The notes under the pieces were generated by a model. That model worked only from the letters and a program-made list of their open reading frames with translations. It was not told where the DNA came from and searched no databases. Below, piece by piece: positions 35,022-44,360 of a DNA stretch of 64,000 bases. The translations under genes and the position numbers were made by a program. Origin of the DNA: Autumnicola tepida (GTDB lineage Bacteria > Bacteroidota > Bacteroidia > Flavobacteriales > Flavobacteriaceae); contig NZ_JAVRHQ010000003.1 in assembly GCF_031846485.1 (NCBI RefSeq), positions 62,001-126,000 of the forward strand. Reading direction: 5' to 3'. Within the stretch, counting starts at the first letter, position 1; each line of letters begins with the position of its first letter.

Positions 35022-36188
35022 TTAATGATTCCCGTCTAGCCAGGATTTATAGTAAGAATCATCGGCAATTTTCATGGCTTCCTCGGTGATCATAAGCGGT
35101 TTAAAAGTGTCTACCATTACAGCGAGTTCTTCGGTTTCCACCTGCCCGATGCTGCGCTCTACCGCTCCGGGATGCGGCCCGTGCGGAATTCCCGCGGGAT
35201 GCAAAGAAATATGCCCGGCTTCAATGTCGTTACGGCTCATAAAATCGCCATCTACATAATATAAAACCTCATCGCTGTCTATATTGCTGTGGCTGTATGG
35301 CGCCGGAATACTTTCCGGATGATAATCGTATTTGCGCGGGCAAAAACTACACACCACAAAAGCATCGGTCTCAAAGGTCTGGTGCACTGGCGGCGGCTGA
35401 TGAATTCGCCCTGTAATAGGCTCAAAATCATGGATCGAAAAGGCGTAAGGATAGTTATACCCGTCGTAACCCACCACATCAAAAGGATGGGTGGCATAAA
35501 CCATATCAAAAATTTCTCCCTGCTTTTTAATCTTGATCAGAAATTCACCTTTTTCATCATTGGTTTCCAGCTCATACGGCTGGCGTAAATCCCGTTCGCA
35601 AAAAGGAGAATGCTCCAGCAACTGTCCAAACCAGTTCCTGTATTTTTTTGGAGTATAAATTGGCCGGCGGGATTCTACAATAAACAGGCGGTTGTCCTCA
35701 TCGTCAAAATCGAGTTTATAAATGGTGCCCCGGGGAATTAAAAGATAATCCCCGTACTTAAAATCCAGGTTTCCCAGGTGTGTCCTCAGCTTTCCGCTTC
35801 CTTTATGAATAAACAACAATTCATCTGCATCAGAATTTTTATAGAAGTAATCTTTAGTTGATTCCTGCGGTGAGGCCAGGGCGATATCCACATCGCTGTT
35901 GGTAAGCACCACCTTCCGGCTCTCCAGGTAATCTGGTGCAGGCACCACCTGGAAACCCCTGAAACGGTAAGACTGGAGGTTGTTACTATTGGCTATTTTG
36001 GGCCTCGCATCATAACTTCCCTTAATTTCCTTCACCTGTGTTGGCCGGTGCTCATGATAAAGATTGGAAGACATCCCGTCAAAACCTATAGTTCCGAAAA
36101 GCTGTTCATAATAAAGGCTGCCATCTGGCTTTTTAAAAATGGTATGTCTTTTATGAGGTATTTTTCCCAGTTTGTGATAAAAAGGCAT
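35022..36188 (-). CDS. hmgA: Homogentisate 1,2-dioxygenase
   Basis: A 388-residue cupin-fold enzyme that opens the ring of homogentisate. Blocks include DADELLFIHKGSGKLRTHLGNLDFKYGDYLLIPRGT, YDGYNYPYAFSIHDFEPITGRIHQPPPVHQTFE (iron-site His residues), NIDSDEVLYYVDGDF and ISLHPAGIPHGPHPGAVE. This is the shorter bacterial form. With hpd it covers two steps of tyrosine breakdown; maleylacetoacetate isomerase and fumarylacetoacetase are not in the window. Confidence 0.95.
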   Translation of the reverse strand: MPFYHKLGKIPHKRHTIFKKPDGSLYYEQLFGTIGFDGMSSNLYHEHRPTQVKEIKGSYDARPKIANSNNLQSYRFRGFQVVPAPDYLESRKVVLTNSDVDIALASPQESTKDYFYKNSDADELLFIHKGSGKLRTHLGNLDFKYGDYLLIPRGTIYKLDFDDEDNRLFIVESRRPIYTPKKYRNWFGQLLEHSPFCERDLRQPYELETNDEKGEFLIKIKKQGEIFDMVYATHPFDVVGYDGYNYPYAFSIHDFEPITGRIHQPPPVHQTFETDAFVVCSFCPRKYDYHPESIPAPYSHSNIDSDEVLYYVDGDFMSRNDIEAGHISLHPAGIPHGPHPGAVERSIGQVETEELAVMVDTFKPLMITEEAMKIADDSYYKSWLDGNH

Positions 36189-36223
36189 AATGCTGAATTT
36201 TAGTGGGCAGCTCAGCTTTAGAA

Positions 36224-36289
36224 AAATATCAGGTATTGCTGATTTTTACAGCTGAAATTCCGATTAAAACAAATATCGCTAATTTTTAT
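36224..36289. promoter_or_regulatory. Possible operator repeat upstream of hmgA
   Basis: AAATATC and GCTGATTTTTA, separated by 7 bases, recur as a contiguous AAATATCGCTAATTTTTA about 46 bases further upstream. They sit 35-100 bases before the hmgA start, the expected place for regulator sites. No regulator gene is adjacent. Confidence 0.3.
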
Positions 36290-36336
36290 TGAAACATTCT
36301 TAAAACAGGATTAAATTCAATTGCTAAAAACTCATT

Positions 36337-38556
36337 CTAAAACCAAAATCCAAGACTAAAGAACCAATGGCTTTGCCGGGCTTCAGGAGAATAGGAATAT
36401 TTAACCTCCAGCGGTCCCAGGAAAGTCTCCAAACCATAACCTAGCGCATAACCGGTATAATCGGGCAGGGACAACCAGTTGCCCGAGCTGTAGAGTTTAT
36501 TGTCTACATTGGCAATATTGGCCCCGGCAATAAGGTGGTTTTTTCTGAAGATTTCATAATCCATCTCCAGCATCGCCTTAATATAACTGTCTCCGGAAAG
36601 GCTTATAAAATCGTACCCGAAAAATGGAATAATGTTATTTATGGGGTTGTTGCCGTAGCCTCCTAAAAAGAAATCGAGGGTATTTACATTGTCGTTCCCA
36701 ATTTTAAAGCCTGTCTCGGTGGTAATGCGGGTGGAAAATCTTGGCAGGGGTGTAAAGGCATAGCCCAGTTTTCCCTTGGCTATGGAAAATTCGGCGAAAT
36801 CGGGATTTGAAGAAAACAGATAAAGATGAAAATCGCCGTCAAAATATATTCCGTTTCGGGGAAAGTACTTATTATCGTAAGAATCATATTTCAAATACCC
36901 GAAGGCGCTAAAGTAATTGTTATCTTCAAAAACACGGTTCACCACATTTCCTTCTTCATCCAGAAAAGATTCCGGGGTAACTTTTAAATACTTATGTTCT
37001 GCCCCCATTCCGAAGGAAAAAACCTGCTGGAACAGCGTTTCTACATAAAATTGATTGGTAAGGTCCCGGTAATCTATATCCAGATTGTTCACTCCAATTC
37101 CCTGCAAGCCCGCGTTTTCATTAGCAAAATCGAAAGAAATCGCTTTATCAAAATTGCTATACCTGGATTTGAGGCCAATGCTCCAGTAGTAACCTTTATC
37201 TATATAATAGTCGAAATAATACCTAAACTGGTCTCCCACCACCACATCCAGGGACGCTACATCGTTGGTTAAAAAAAGGCTTTTACGAGTAAGGTTTATC
37301 AGCGCGCCGGTTTCATAAAGCTCGTCGTAATGCAAGGCGAGCTGCAGAAAAGTCTTGTTCTGGTTCTCTTCAATCTGCATGTTCATGGTATAATCTTCCC
37401 GCCCCTCGTTAGGCACAAGCGTATAGCTTATCCTGTTAAAATTCCCCGTGGCAGAAAGGTTGTTCACCCCCAAATTCAAATCGTTAAAAGTAAACCTGGT
37501 ATCGTACTTCAGCTTTAATTTTCCCATAATGTAGGAACGCGGATAGGTATTGTTGCCCTCTACCTTTAAGCTGGTAATTTGTATGCTATCCCTGCTTTTC
37601 TTCCTTTGCTTTACAGGAGGCTCGGCCTGCCGGGACGCCAGCTTCAGCAACTGCGCATAATTTCTTTTTGCCGCCACTTTCCCCGAATCTATTATCGCCT
37701 CACCTGCACCAAAAGACAGTACTGAAAAATTAGAAATATCGGGCTTAATATAGATATCGGTCTGCGGAATTTTTTCCTTCATCTCACTAATAGTCCTGAA
37801 ATTCCCAATCTGGGTAAGAATATCAAATGCACTGCGCAGGTTTTCCCTGTCTATAAGGCTGTCCTGAACGTCTACCCCAATAATTATTTCTGCACCTCTT
37901 CTCTTTAGCTCTTCTACCGGGTAATTATTGGCCACCCCGCCATCGGTAAGCATCTGGCCATCAATATTTACCGGGCTGAACAAGGAAGGAATGGCGCCAC
38001 TGGCTGAAACCGCCTTCGCCAGCGAGCCTTCATCAAGAATTACTTCTTCGCCAGTTTCAATATCGGCAGCAACACAAAAAAAAGGAATGGGAAGATTGCT
38101 AAAATCATCCACATTGCTCACATGCATGGTGAGACGGGACATGAGGTTGTAAATATTCTGGCCTTTGGAAAGCCCCGACGGAAAGCCTATCTTAAAATTA
38201 TTAAAAGGCAGGCTAATGGCATATTTCTCGGTATCTTCTTTTTCGTAAAAGGTTTTTGCGCTGCGCGGAAGGTCGTCCTGGATAAGAATATTAAAGTTGG
38301 TTTCATGAAAAATGGAATCCAGCTCGTGTGCAGTATATCCCGAAGCATATAAACCACCAATTATGGCGCCCATACTGCTCCCGCCAATATAGTCTATACG
38401 CACGCCGGCTTCTTCCAATACCTTCAGCACCCCAATATGCGCTAAACCTTTTGCCCCCCCGCCGCTTAACACAAGCCCAACCTTTGGATCATCTTTCTGC
38501 TGAGAAAAACCCAGGAGGTAAATAAAGCAGAAAAAAATGACCAGGTTTTTTCTCAT
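36337..38556 (-). CDS. Patatin-like phospholipase with outer-membrane barrel (PlpD-like)
   Basis: A 739-residue protein: signal peptide, patatin domain (about residues 25-215), POTRA-like linker (about 320-400) and a C-terminal BamA/TamA-like barrel ending in SHWFFSLGFWF. The patatin oxyanion loop GLVLSGGGAKGLAHIGVL, the nucleophile elbow GGSSMGAI and the DGG dyad (LTDGGVANNYPVEELKRRG) are all present, so the lipase is predicted active. This matches the type Vd PlpD-like autotransporter layout, although in Bacteroidota the secretion of the domain is unproven. Its start overlaps the uvrC stop by four bases. Confidence 0.93.
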   Translation of the reverse strand: MRKNLVIFFCFIYLLGFSQQKDDPKVGLVLSGGGAKGLAHIGVLKVLEEAGVRIDYIGGSSMGAIIGGLYASGYTAHELDSIFHETNFNILIQDDLPRSAKTFYEKEDTEKYAISLPFNNFKIGFPSGLSKGQNIYNLMSRLTMHVSNVDDFSNLPIPFFCVAADIETGEEVILDEGSLAKAVSASGAIPSLFSPVNIDGQMLTDGGVANNYPVEELKRRGAEIIIGVDVQDSLIDRENLRSAFDILTQIGNFRTISEMKEKIPQTDIYIKPDISNFSVLSFGAGEAIIDSGKVAAKRNYAQLLKLASRQAEPPVKQRKKSRDSIQITSLKVEGNNTYPRSYIMGKLKLKYDTRFTFNDLNLGVNNLSATGNFNRISYTLVPNEGREDYTMNMQIEENQNKTFLQLALHYDELYETGALINLTRKSLFLTNDVASLDVVVGDQFRYYFDYYIDKGYYWSIGLKSRYSNFDKAISFDFANENAGLQGIGVNNLDIDYRDLTNQFYVETLFQQVFSFGMGAEHKYLKVTPESFLDEEGNVVNRVFEDNNYFSAFGYLKYDSYDNKYFPRNGIYFDGDFHLYLFSSNPDFAEFSIAKGKLGYAFTPLPRFSTRITTETGFKIGNDNVNTLDFFLGGYGNNPINNIIPFFGYDFISLSGDSYIKAMLEMDYEIFRKNHLIAGANIANVDNKLYSSGNWLSLPDYTGYALGYGLETFLGPLEVKYSYSPEARQSHWFFSLGFWF

Positions 38557-40349
38557 GTTTCGCTCTTATAATGATTATAGATAATGCCCGCTTTCGAAGC
38601 TCCAACCACCTCACTTAAACTTTCCTTTGAAGCCTCTTTCACTCTTTTAACCGAGCGGAAGTGCTTTAACAGCTCTACCACGGTTTTTTCCCCAATCCCG
38701 GCAATAGACTCCAGCTCTGTATTTAACGCCGTTTTGCTCCTTTTGTTACGATGAAAGGTAATTCCAAACCGGTGCGCTTCGTTCCTCAACTGCTGGATAA
38801 TCTTCAGGCTTTCCGATTTCTTGTCAAGATACAGCGGAATACTATCTCCCGGGTAAAATATTTCTTCAAGCCTTTTCGCTATGCCTATAATGGCAATTTT
38901 TCCGCGAAGCCCCAGTGTTTCCAAAGCTTTTACCCCGGAAGAAAGCTGTCCTTTCCCGCCATCTACAATTATAAGCTGCGGCAGTTCTTCCCCTTCATTT
39001 AGAAGCCTTCGGTAACGCCTGAAAACCACTTCTTCCATAGAAGCGAAATCGTTGGGGCCTTCAACGGTTTTAATATTAAACTTACGATAATCCTTTTTGC
39101 TGGGTTTTCCGTTTTTAAAAACCACGCAGGCAGCTACAGGGTTGGTGCCCTGAATATTGGAATTATCAAAACATTCGATATGCCGGGGTTCCACGCTTAA
39201 GCGCAGGTCTTCCTTCATTTGCGCCATTACACGGTTCACGTGGCGGTCCGGGTCCACAATCTTCATCTGTTTAAACCGCTCCTGCCGGTAATATTTGGCA
39301 TTTCTAAGGGACAACTCCACGATTTTCTTCTTATCCCCCAGCTTAGGCACCGTAACCTTCACATCTTCGGCAAACTCTATTTTAAAAGGAAGGTAAATTT
39401 CTTTCGAATTTGAGCTGAAACGCTGCCGTATTTCAGGAATTGCCAGTTCCAGCAGCTCCTGGTCTGTTTCGTCCAGTTTCTTTTTCATTTCAATGGTGTG
39501 CGACCTGATGATGGCTCCATGGGAAATCTGAAGAAAATTCACATACCCGTAACCCTCGTCACTAGTGATGGAAAAAACATCCACATTGTTGATTTTAGGG
39601 TTTACCACGGTAGATTTAGACTGGTAATTCTCCAGCACAGTGATTTTATCCTTTATGCGCTGCGCGTCTTCAAATTCCATATTTTCAGCATGCCGCTTCA
39701 TCTGGTTCCTGAACTGCTGCAAAGAATCTTTGAAATTCCCCTTTACAATCTGCCTTATGGCCTCAATGTTCCGGTTGTAATCCTCTTCAGCCTGTTTGGC
39801 CTCACAGGGGCCTTCACAATTTCCCAGGTGATATTCCAGGCAAACCTTATACTTTCCCTGCCGGATCTTATCTTCAGCAAGATCGTAATTGCAGGTCCTT
39901 AATTTATAGAGGCCTTTTATGAGGTCCAGCAGCGTATTTACCGTTTTAAAACTGGTAAATGGCCCATAATACTCACTACCATCTTTTATCAATTTCCGTG
40001 TTGGGAACACGCGGGGAAAACGTTCATTCTTGATACAGATCCAGGGATAGGTTTTATCGTCCTTCAGCATCACGTTAAACCGCGGCTGATGTTTTTTTAT
40101 AAGGTTGTTTTCCAGGAGGAGCGCATCGGTTTCCGAAGCTACCACGATGTGTTTTATCTCATGAATTTTCTTAACCATTACGCCTATCCTGTGGCTGTCA
40201 TGGCGTTTGGTAAAATAGGAAGTAACCCTTTTCTTCAGGTTCTTGGCCTTCCCAACATATAAAATCTTTCCGTTTTTATCATAATACTGGTACACTCCCG
40301 GGCTGTTCGGCAGGGTTTGCAGCTGTACTTCCAAAGCAGGCTTTTCCAT
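38553..40349 (-). CDS. uvrC: UvrABC excinuclease subunit C
   Basis: A 598-residue nucleotide-excision repair nuclease. The N-terminal GIY-YIG nuclease reads GVYQYYDKNGKILYVGKAKNLKKRV. A UVR motif follows (MEFEDAQRIKDKITVLENYQSKSTV), then the RNase H-like C-terminal nuclease (ECFDNSNIQGTNPVAACVVF, LIIVDGGKGQL) and a tandem helix-hairpin-helix (ESIAGIGEKTVVELLKHFRS). The ATG at 40349 (MEKPALEVQLQTLPNSPG) follows a GGAGAG ribosome-binding site; an earlier ATG at 40388 would add 13 residues. It is co-transcribed with the patatin gene. Confidence 0.96.
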   Translation of the reverse strand: MEKPALEVQLQTLPNSPGVYQYYDKNGKILYVGKAKNLKKRVTSYFTKRHDSHRIGVMVKKIHEIKHIVVASETDALLLENNLIKKHQPRFNVMLKDDKTYPWICIKNERFPRVFPTRKLIKDGSEYYGPFTSFKTVNTLLDLIKGLYKLRTCNYDLAEDKIRQGKYKVCLEYHLGNCEGPCEAKQAEEDYNRNIEAIRQIVKGNFKDSLQQFRNQMKRHAENMEFEDAQRIKDKITVLENYQSKSTVVNPKINNVDVFSITSDEGYGYVNFLQISHGAIIRSHTIEMKKKLDETDQELLELAIPEIRQRFSSNSKEIYLPFKIEFAEDVKVTVPKLGDKKKIVELSLRNAKYYRQERFKQMKIVDPDRHVNRVMAQMKEDLRLSVEPRHIECFDNSNIQGTNPVAACVVFKNGKPSKKDYRKFNIKTVEGPNDFASMEEVVFRRYRRLLNEGEELPQLIIVDGGKGQLSSGVKALETLGLRGKIAIIGIAKRLEEIFYPGDSIPLYLDKKSESLKIIQQLRNEAHRFGITFHRNKRSKTALNTELESIAGIGEKTVVELLKHFRSVKRVKEASKESLSEVVGASKAGIIYNHYKSET

Positions 40350-40410
40350 CTCTCCAAAGATAAAATTTCTTAGGCTTATTGCCGACAAGGCGACTAAATT
40401 TTAGCGCATA

Positions 40411-40438
40411 AAAAATCCGGCAAAATCTTTACCGGATT
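40411..40438 (-). terminator. Terminator of the GMC dehydrogenase operon
   Basis: AATCCGG (40414-40420) pairs with CCGGATT (40432-40438) around an 11-base loop; on the minus strand the stem is followed by TTTTTT. It lies 39 bases beyond the GMC oxidoreductase stop. Confidence 0.8.
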
Positions 40439-40476
40439 CTTTAACTGAAAGAAATTCTTTAAAAAAATTATTCCTG

Positions 40477-42186
40477 CTACAGGTTTCCCTTTTTCATCTC
40501 TTTTACAGCATAATCTGCAGCTCTTGCTGTAAGTGCCATGTAAGTAAGGGATGGGTTTTGAGTTCCCGTGGAAGTCATACAGGCCCCATCGGTCACAAAA
40601 ACATTTTTACAGGCGTGCAACTGGTTCCATTCATTCAAAAGTGAGGTTTTTGGATCTTTTCCCATACGCACTCCACCCATTTCATGGATATCAAGCCCCG
40701 GAGCCTGGTGTGAATCGTGAGTTTGGATATTGGTAAACCCAGCACTTTCAAACATTTCTGTAATCTGCTCAAAATAATCCTTGATCATTTTTTCATCATT
40801 ATCATCATAAGAAACGTCAAATTGTAGCTTAGGCATGCCCCATTCATCATTTTTATTATCAAGGCTTACCAGGTTTGTTTCCTTCGGAATGGTCTCGCCC
40901 ATCATGTGGCTACCAATAGTCCAGTTCCCTAATTTTAAATCTGAAAGGTTTTCTTTGAGGTTTACACCAATGCCATCTTCATTTCTTATTTCATTACGAT
41001 AAGCCCCCACGCCTGAAGCATAGCCTCTCAGGAAATCTGTTTGCTGTTCCCGCACATTCCTGAAACGCGGGATATAGCCGCTGGTTGGCCTTTTTCCATC
41101 TGTTGTAAAATCCAGGAAGCCGTTATAATCTGCCTGCACCCTTGCACGGTAATTATGGAATGCAAAATATTTGCCCATAAGGCCATTATCATTACCAAGG
41201 CCATTTGGAAAACGCTTAGACTTTGAATTCAGCAGAATAAGATTAGTGTTTGCAGCGGCGGCATTCACAAAAATGATCTTCGCAAAATAATCTGTCGCTT
41301 CTTTCGTATTGGCATCAATTACCCGCACGCCCGTCACCTTCTCTTTTTCATCATCATATATAAGCGATTCCACCACAGAATCTGGCCGTAGGGTCATATT
41401 TCCAGTTTTCTCCGCCCATGGAATTGTAGAGGAATTACTGCTGAAATAACCTCCAAATGGGCAACCGCGCTGGCATAGCACCCGGTTTTGGCACTGCACC
41501 CTTCCCTGCTCCTTATGAATTTGTTTCTGTTCGGAAAGATGAGCACAACGGGCTACAATAACATGCCGGTCATCATATTTCTCGGCTACTTTCTGCTGAA
41601 AATACTTTTCTACTTTGGTAAGTTCAAAAGGAGGAAGAAACTCCCCATCCGGTAATTCCTCTAGACCATCCCTGTTACCCGATATCCCGGCAAATTTTTC
41701 AACATAACTATACCATGGCGCAAGATCTTTATAACGTATAGGCCAGTCTACTGCAAAACCGTCCCTGGCAGGCCCTTCAAAATCAAAATCGCTCCAGCGC
41801 TGTACCTGTCGCGCCCATAACAAGGATTTCCCCCCAACCTGATAACCTCTAATCCAGTCAAATGGTTTTTCCTGAACGTAAGGATGCTCATTATCTTTAA
41901 CAAAAAAATGGGCGGCATCTTCCCTAAAAGCATAACACCGGCTCACCACAGGATTTTCCTCCTGCACCTCCAGCGGCATCCTGCCGCGGTGTTCAAATTC
42001 CCATGGGCGCATGTTTGTAGTTGGATAATCTATAACGTGCCTTACATTTCTACCCCTCTCAAGTACAAGGGTGCGCAGGCCTTTTTCCGTCAGCTCCTTT
42101 GCTGCCCATCCTCCACTCATTCCCGAACCAATTACAATTGCGTCAAAGGTTCTTTCTTCTTTACTGTCAATATTAAAATTTGCCAT
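40477..42186 (-). CDS. GMC family oxidoreductase, large subunit of a periplasmic sugar/polyol dehydrogenase
   Basis: A 569-residue FAD enzyme. The dinucleotide site is DAIVIGSGMSGGWAAKELTEKG near the N-terminus. WIRGYQVGGKSLLWARQVQRW and the C-terminal HEMGGVRMG and NVFVTDGACMTSTGTQNPSLTYMALTARAADY are GMC hallmarks. Clustered cysteines in QCQNRVLCQRGCPFGGY could ligate an Fe-S cluster, as in fructose or glucoside 3-dehydrogenases. It lacks a signal peptide and would be exported together with the Tat-borne small subunit encoded directly upstream (2-base gap). The cytochrome subunit is not in the window. Confidence 0.9.
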   Translation of the reverse strand: MANFNIDSKEERTFDAIVIGSGMSGGWAAKELTEKGLRTLVLERGRNVRHVIDYPTTNMRPWEFEHRGRMPLEVQEENPVVSRCYAFREDAAHFFVKDNEHPYVQEKPFDWIRGYQVGGKSLLWARQVQRWSDFDFEGPARDGFAVDWPIRYKDLAPWYSYVEKFAGISGNRDGLEELPDGEFLPPFELTKVEKYFQQKVAEKYDDRHVIVARCAHLSEQKQIHKEQGRVQCQNRVLCQRGCPFGGYFSSNSSTIPWAEKTGNMTLRPDSVVESLIYDDEKEKVTGVRVIDANTKEATDYFAKIIFVNAAAANTNLILLNSKSKRFPNGLGNDNGLMGKYFAFHNYRARVQADYNGFLDFTTDGKRPTSGYIPRFRNVREQQTDFLRGYASGVGAYRNEIRNEDGIGVNLKENLSDLKLGNWTIGSHMMGETIPKETNLVSLDNKNDEWGMPKLQFDVSYDDNDEKMIKDYFEQITEMFESAGFTNIQTHDSHQAPGLDIHEMGGVRMGKDPKTSLLNEWNQLHACKNVFVTDGACMTSTGTQNPSLTYMALTARAADYAVKEMKKGNL

Positions 42187-42188
42187 TT

Positions 42189-42731
42189 CTATGCGTTATG
42201 ATAAATAGATTGTTCTACCGGGAAGCTACCGTTCCACCGCGAAGGTACCTGCTCATAATGCAACAGGTTCTTCATTACATATTCAGAACTCATGTAACCG
42301 CCCACGGTAAGGCCTTTTACAAATGCTACAAAATTCATTTCTCCTTCAGGTTTTTCAGCTTTTAACATGTCTGCCAAAACCTCTTCCCGCTGTGCGCTGG
42401 AAAGTTCCATAAAATCCTTATCGTAAGCCTCTCCTGATGCTTCGTTAAGCTCCTGAAAGCCGGCCATAAACTGTTTTTGCACCTTTTCACTAAAACAATC
42501 ACCAACCATGGTAAGTATAAATTTATCTACTCCCAACTCTCTCGCGCCGGGTGTATCTGTGGCAGGGATTATGGTATCGACCATCCCGGTAAGCATCTTT
42601 TTCTGATCTTCATCTATCTCATCGAATTCATCAGGCAGACTATCTGTGTTCCAGGAATCCATCCAAAGTGGTACGGTAGCAAGCCCTACAGCTGATATTC
42701 CCAATACCTTCAGGAGATTTCTTCTATTCAT
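42189..42731 (-). CDS. Gluconate 2-dehydrogenase subunit 3-like protein with Tat signal
   Basis: A 180-residue small subunit. The N-terminus MNRRNLLKVLGISAVGLATVP carries a twin-arginine signal. The mature part (MLTGMVDTIIPATDTPGARELGVDKFILTMVGDCFSE..QKQFMAGFQELNEAS) matches the gluconate 2-dehydrogenase subunit 3 family, the small subunit of GMC-type membrane dehydrogenases. Two bases separate it from the large-subunit gene, so they form one operon. In this family it carries the large subunit through the Tat pathway. Confidence 0.9.
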   Translation of the reverse strand: MNRRNLLKVLGISAVGLATVPLWMDSWNTDSLPDEFDEIDEDQKKMLTGMVDTIIPATDTPGARELGVDKFILTMVGDCFSEKVQKQFMAGFQELNEASGEAYDKDFMELSSAQREEVLADMLKAEKPEGEMNFVAFVKGLTVGGYMSSEYVMKNLLHYEQVPSRWNGSFPVEQSIYHNA

Positions 42732-43063
42732 GACTAAGTTTTTAGATTTTTCAACCGCTAATCCTACTTCTAAATCTTAAGAATCAGCTTATACTTCATT
42801 TCTTTTTCTAATACCGGGAACCGCTTCTGCCATCTTTCTAAAAAATCTGAAGCACAATTTCCGAATAGTTAAAATTGAGCTCTAAATATAAGGTAATATT
42901 GGGAAAATAAGAGTAAAAGGGTAATATTTACATTTAACATATTCGTATTGAATCAATAACAGGAACATCGAGAGCCTTAATATACCGGCAACTCAAACCC
43001 TGCTCTTATCTTATTTTTGAGTTTCCTTGGGAATAAAGGAAGGTGATTTTATTATCTTGCACT

Positions 43064-43513
43064 ATGGAGAAAATTGTTATAGGAAGATTTGATAAAGCAG
43101 ATTTCCCGGCATTAAAACTACACGATATCGCGATTAAGATAGACACCGGGGCTTATACCTCATCTATACATTGTGAAAACATAGAAGAAAAAGACGATAA
43201 ACTGCACTGCACATTTCTGTATGAAGAACATCCTCTTTACAATGGCAAAGAATTTGTTTTTGAGGATTTTGACATTGTTTTTGTACGTAGCAGCAACGGA
43301 ATTATTCAGAAGAGATACCAGGTTCAATCTAACATAAAGCTGTTCGGAAAAGTGTTTAAAATTTCACTTTCTTTGTCTTCCCGGCAGGAAATGAGATATC
43401 CCGTACTTATTGGGAGAAAATTCCTAACCAAAAAATTTATAGTAGATACCGAGCTGATAGACGTCTCGCATAACTTAAAAGAAAATGAAACTAAAAATTC
43501 TATCCAGAAATAG
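43064..43513 (+). CDS. RimK-associated aspartyl/zinc protease-like protein (DUF785 type)
   Basis: A 149-residue protein if started at the ATG at 43064 (MEKIVIGRFDKADFPALKL); the alternative start at 43043 would add 7 residues. The motif AIKIDTGAYTSSIHCENIE is the DTGA-type signature of the retropepsin-like family annotated 'ATP-dependent zinc protease', and PVLIGRKFL is its second conserved block. It overlaps rimK by 29 bases. Known cases of this pairing suggest that the protease acts with RimK in peptide tag processing; the target here is unknown. The 332-base gap upstream, shared with the divergent GMC operon, holds no gene and no clear promoter. Confidence 0.88.
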   Translation: MEKIVIGRFDKADFPALKLHDIAIKIDTGAYTSSIHCENIEEKDDKLHCTFLYEEHPLYNGKEFVFEDFDIVFVRSSNGIIQKRYQVQSNIKLFGKVFKISLSLSSRQEMRYPVLIGRKFLTKKFIVDTELIDVSHNLKENETKNSIQK

Positions 43514-44357
43514 CAACCTTTACTCTACCCAACGGCTTATAGAAGCTGCAAAAAAGAGGAACCACGAGGTAGAGGTGATAGATCCCGTAAAATGTGATCT
43601 TGTAATTGAAAAGAAAAAGCCCTCCATTTTTTATAAAGGAAAAGCTATAGAAGGAGTAGATGCAGTAATCCCCAGGATAGGCGCATCGGTTACTTTTTAT
43701 GGGACCGCCGTGGTAAGACAGTTTGAGATGATGGGGGTTTTTACCACTACCGAGTCGCAGGCACTGGTGAGGAGCCGGGACAAATTGAGAAGCCTGCAAA
43801 TTCTCTCCCGCGCCAGGCTTGGCCTCCCAAAAACCGTTTTTACCAATTACTCAAAAGATGTTAGTGAGGTTATAGATCACGTAGGAGGCGCACCGCTTAT
43901 TATTAAACTCCTGGAAGGCACACAGGGATTGGGAGTGGTTTTAGCTGAAACCAATAATGCCGCCGAATCTGTAATTGAAGCATTTAACGGGCTTCAGGCA
44001 AGGGTAATTGTTCAGGAATTTATTAAAGAAGCCGGAGGTGCCGATATTCGTGCTTTTGTAGTGGATGGCCATGTGGTTGGCGCCATGAAGAGGCAGGGGA
44101 AAGAAGGTGAATTCCGCTCTAACCTGCACAGGGGTGGTTCCGCAGAAATAATCGAACTAAGCGATGAAGAAGAAAATGCGGCGATAAAAGCAGCAAGGGC
44201 AATGAGCCTTGGCGTGGCCGGGGTGGATATGCTGCAGAGCGCCCGAGGACCGCTTATTCTGGAAGTGAATTCCTCCCCTGGCCTGGAAGGAATTGAGGCC
44301 GCCACAGGCAAAGATATCGCCAAGACAATCATCAGGTACATTGAAAGAAATGTATAG
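43485..44357 (+). CDS. rimK: RimK-family ATP-grasp ligase
   Basis: A 290-residue ATP-grasp enzyme of the ribosomal protein S6 glutamate-ligase family. Recognisable parts are MKLKILSRNSNLYSTQRLIEAA at the N-terminus, the RSRDKLRSLQILSRARLGLPKT lid, VGGAPLIIKLLEGTQGLGVVLAET, IKEAGGADIRAFVVDGHVVGAMKR and LEVNSSPGLEGIEAATG with metal and phosphate ligands. RimK adds glutamates to the S6 C-terminus in E. coli; other members ligate other amino acids. Here the gene overlaps the protease gene and is followed at 3 bases by an aspartoacylase-like hydrolase. Confidence 0.94.
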   Translation: MKLKILSRNSNLYSTQRLIEAAKKRNHEVEVIDPVKCDLVIEKKKPSIFYKGKAIEGVDAVIPRIGASVTFYGTAVVRQFEMMGVFTTTESQALVRSRDKLRSLQILSRARLGLPKTVFTNYSKDVSEVIDHVGGAPLIIKLLEGTQGLGVVLAETNNAAESVIEAFNGLQARVIVQEFIKEAGGADIRAFVVDGHVVGAMKRQGKEGEFRSNLHRGGSAEIIELSDEEENAAIKAARAMSLGVAGVDMLQSARGPLILEVNSSPGLEGIEAATGKDIAKTIIRYIERNV

Positions 44358-44360
44358 TTT

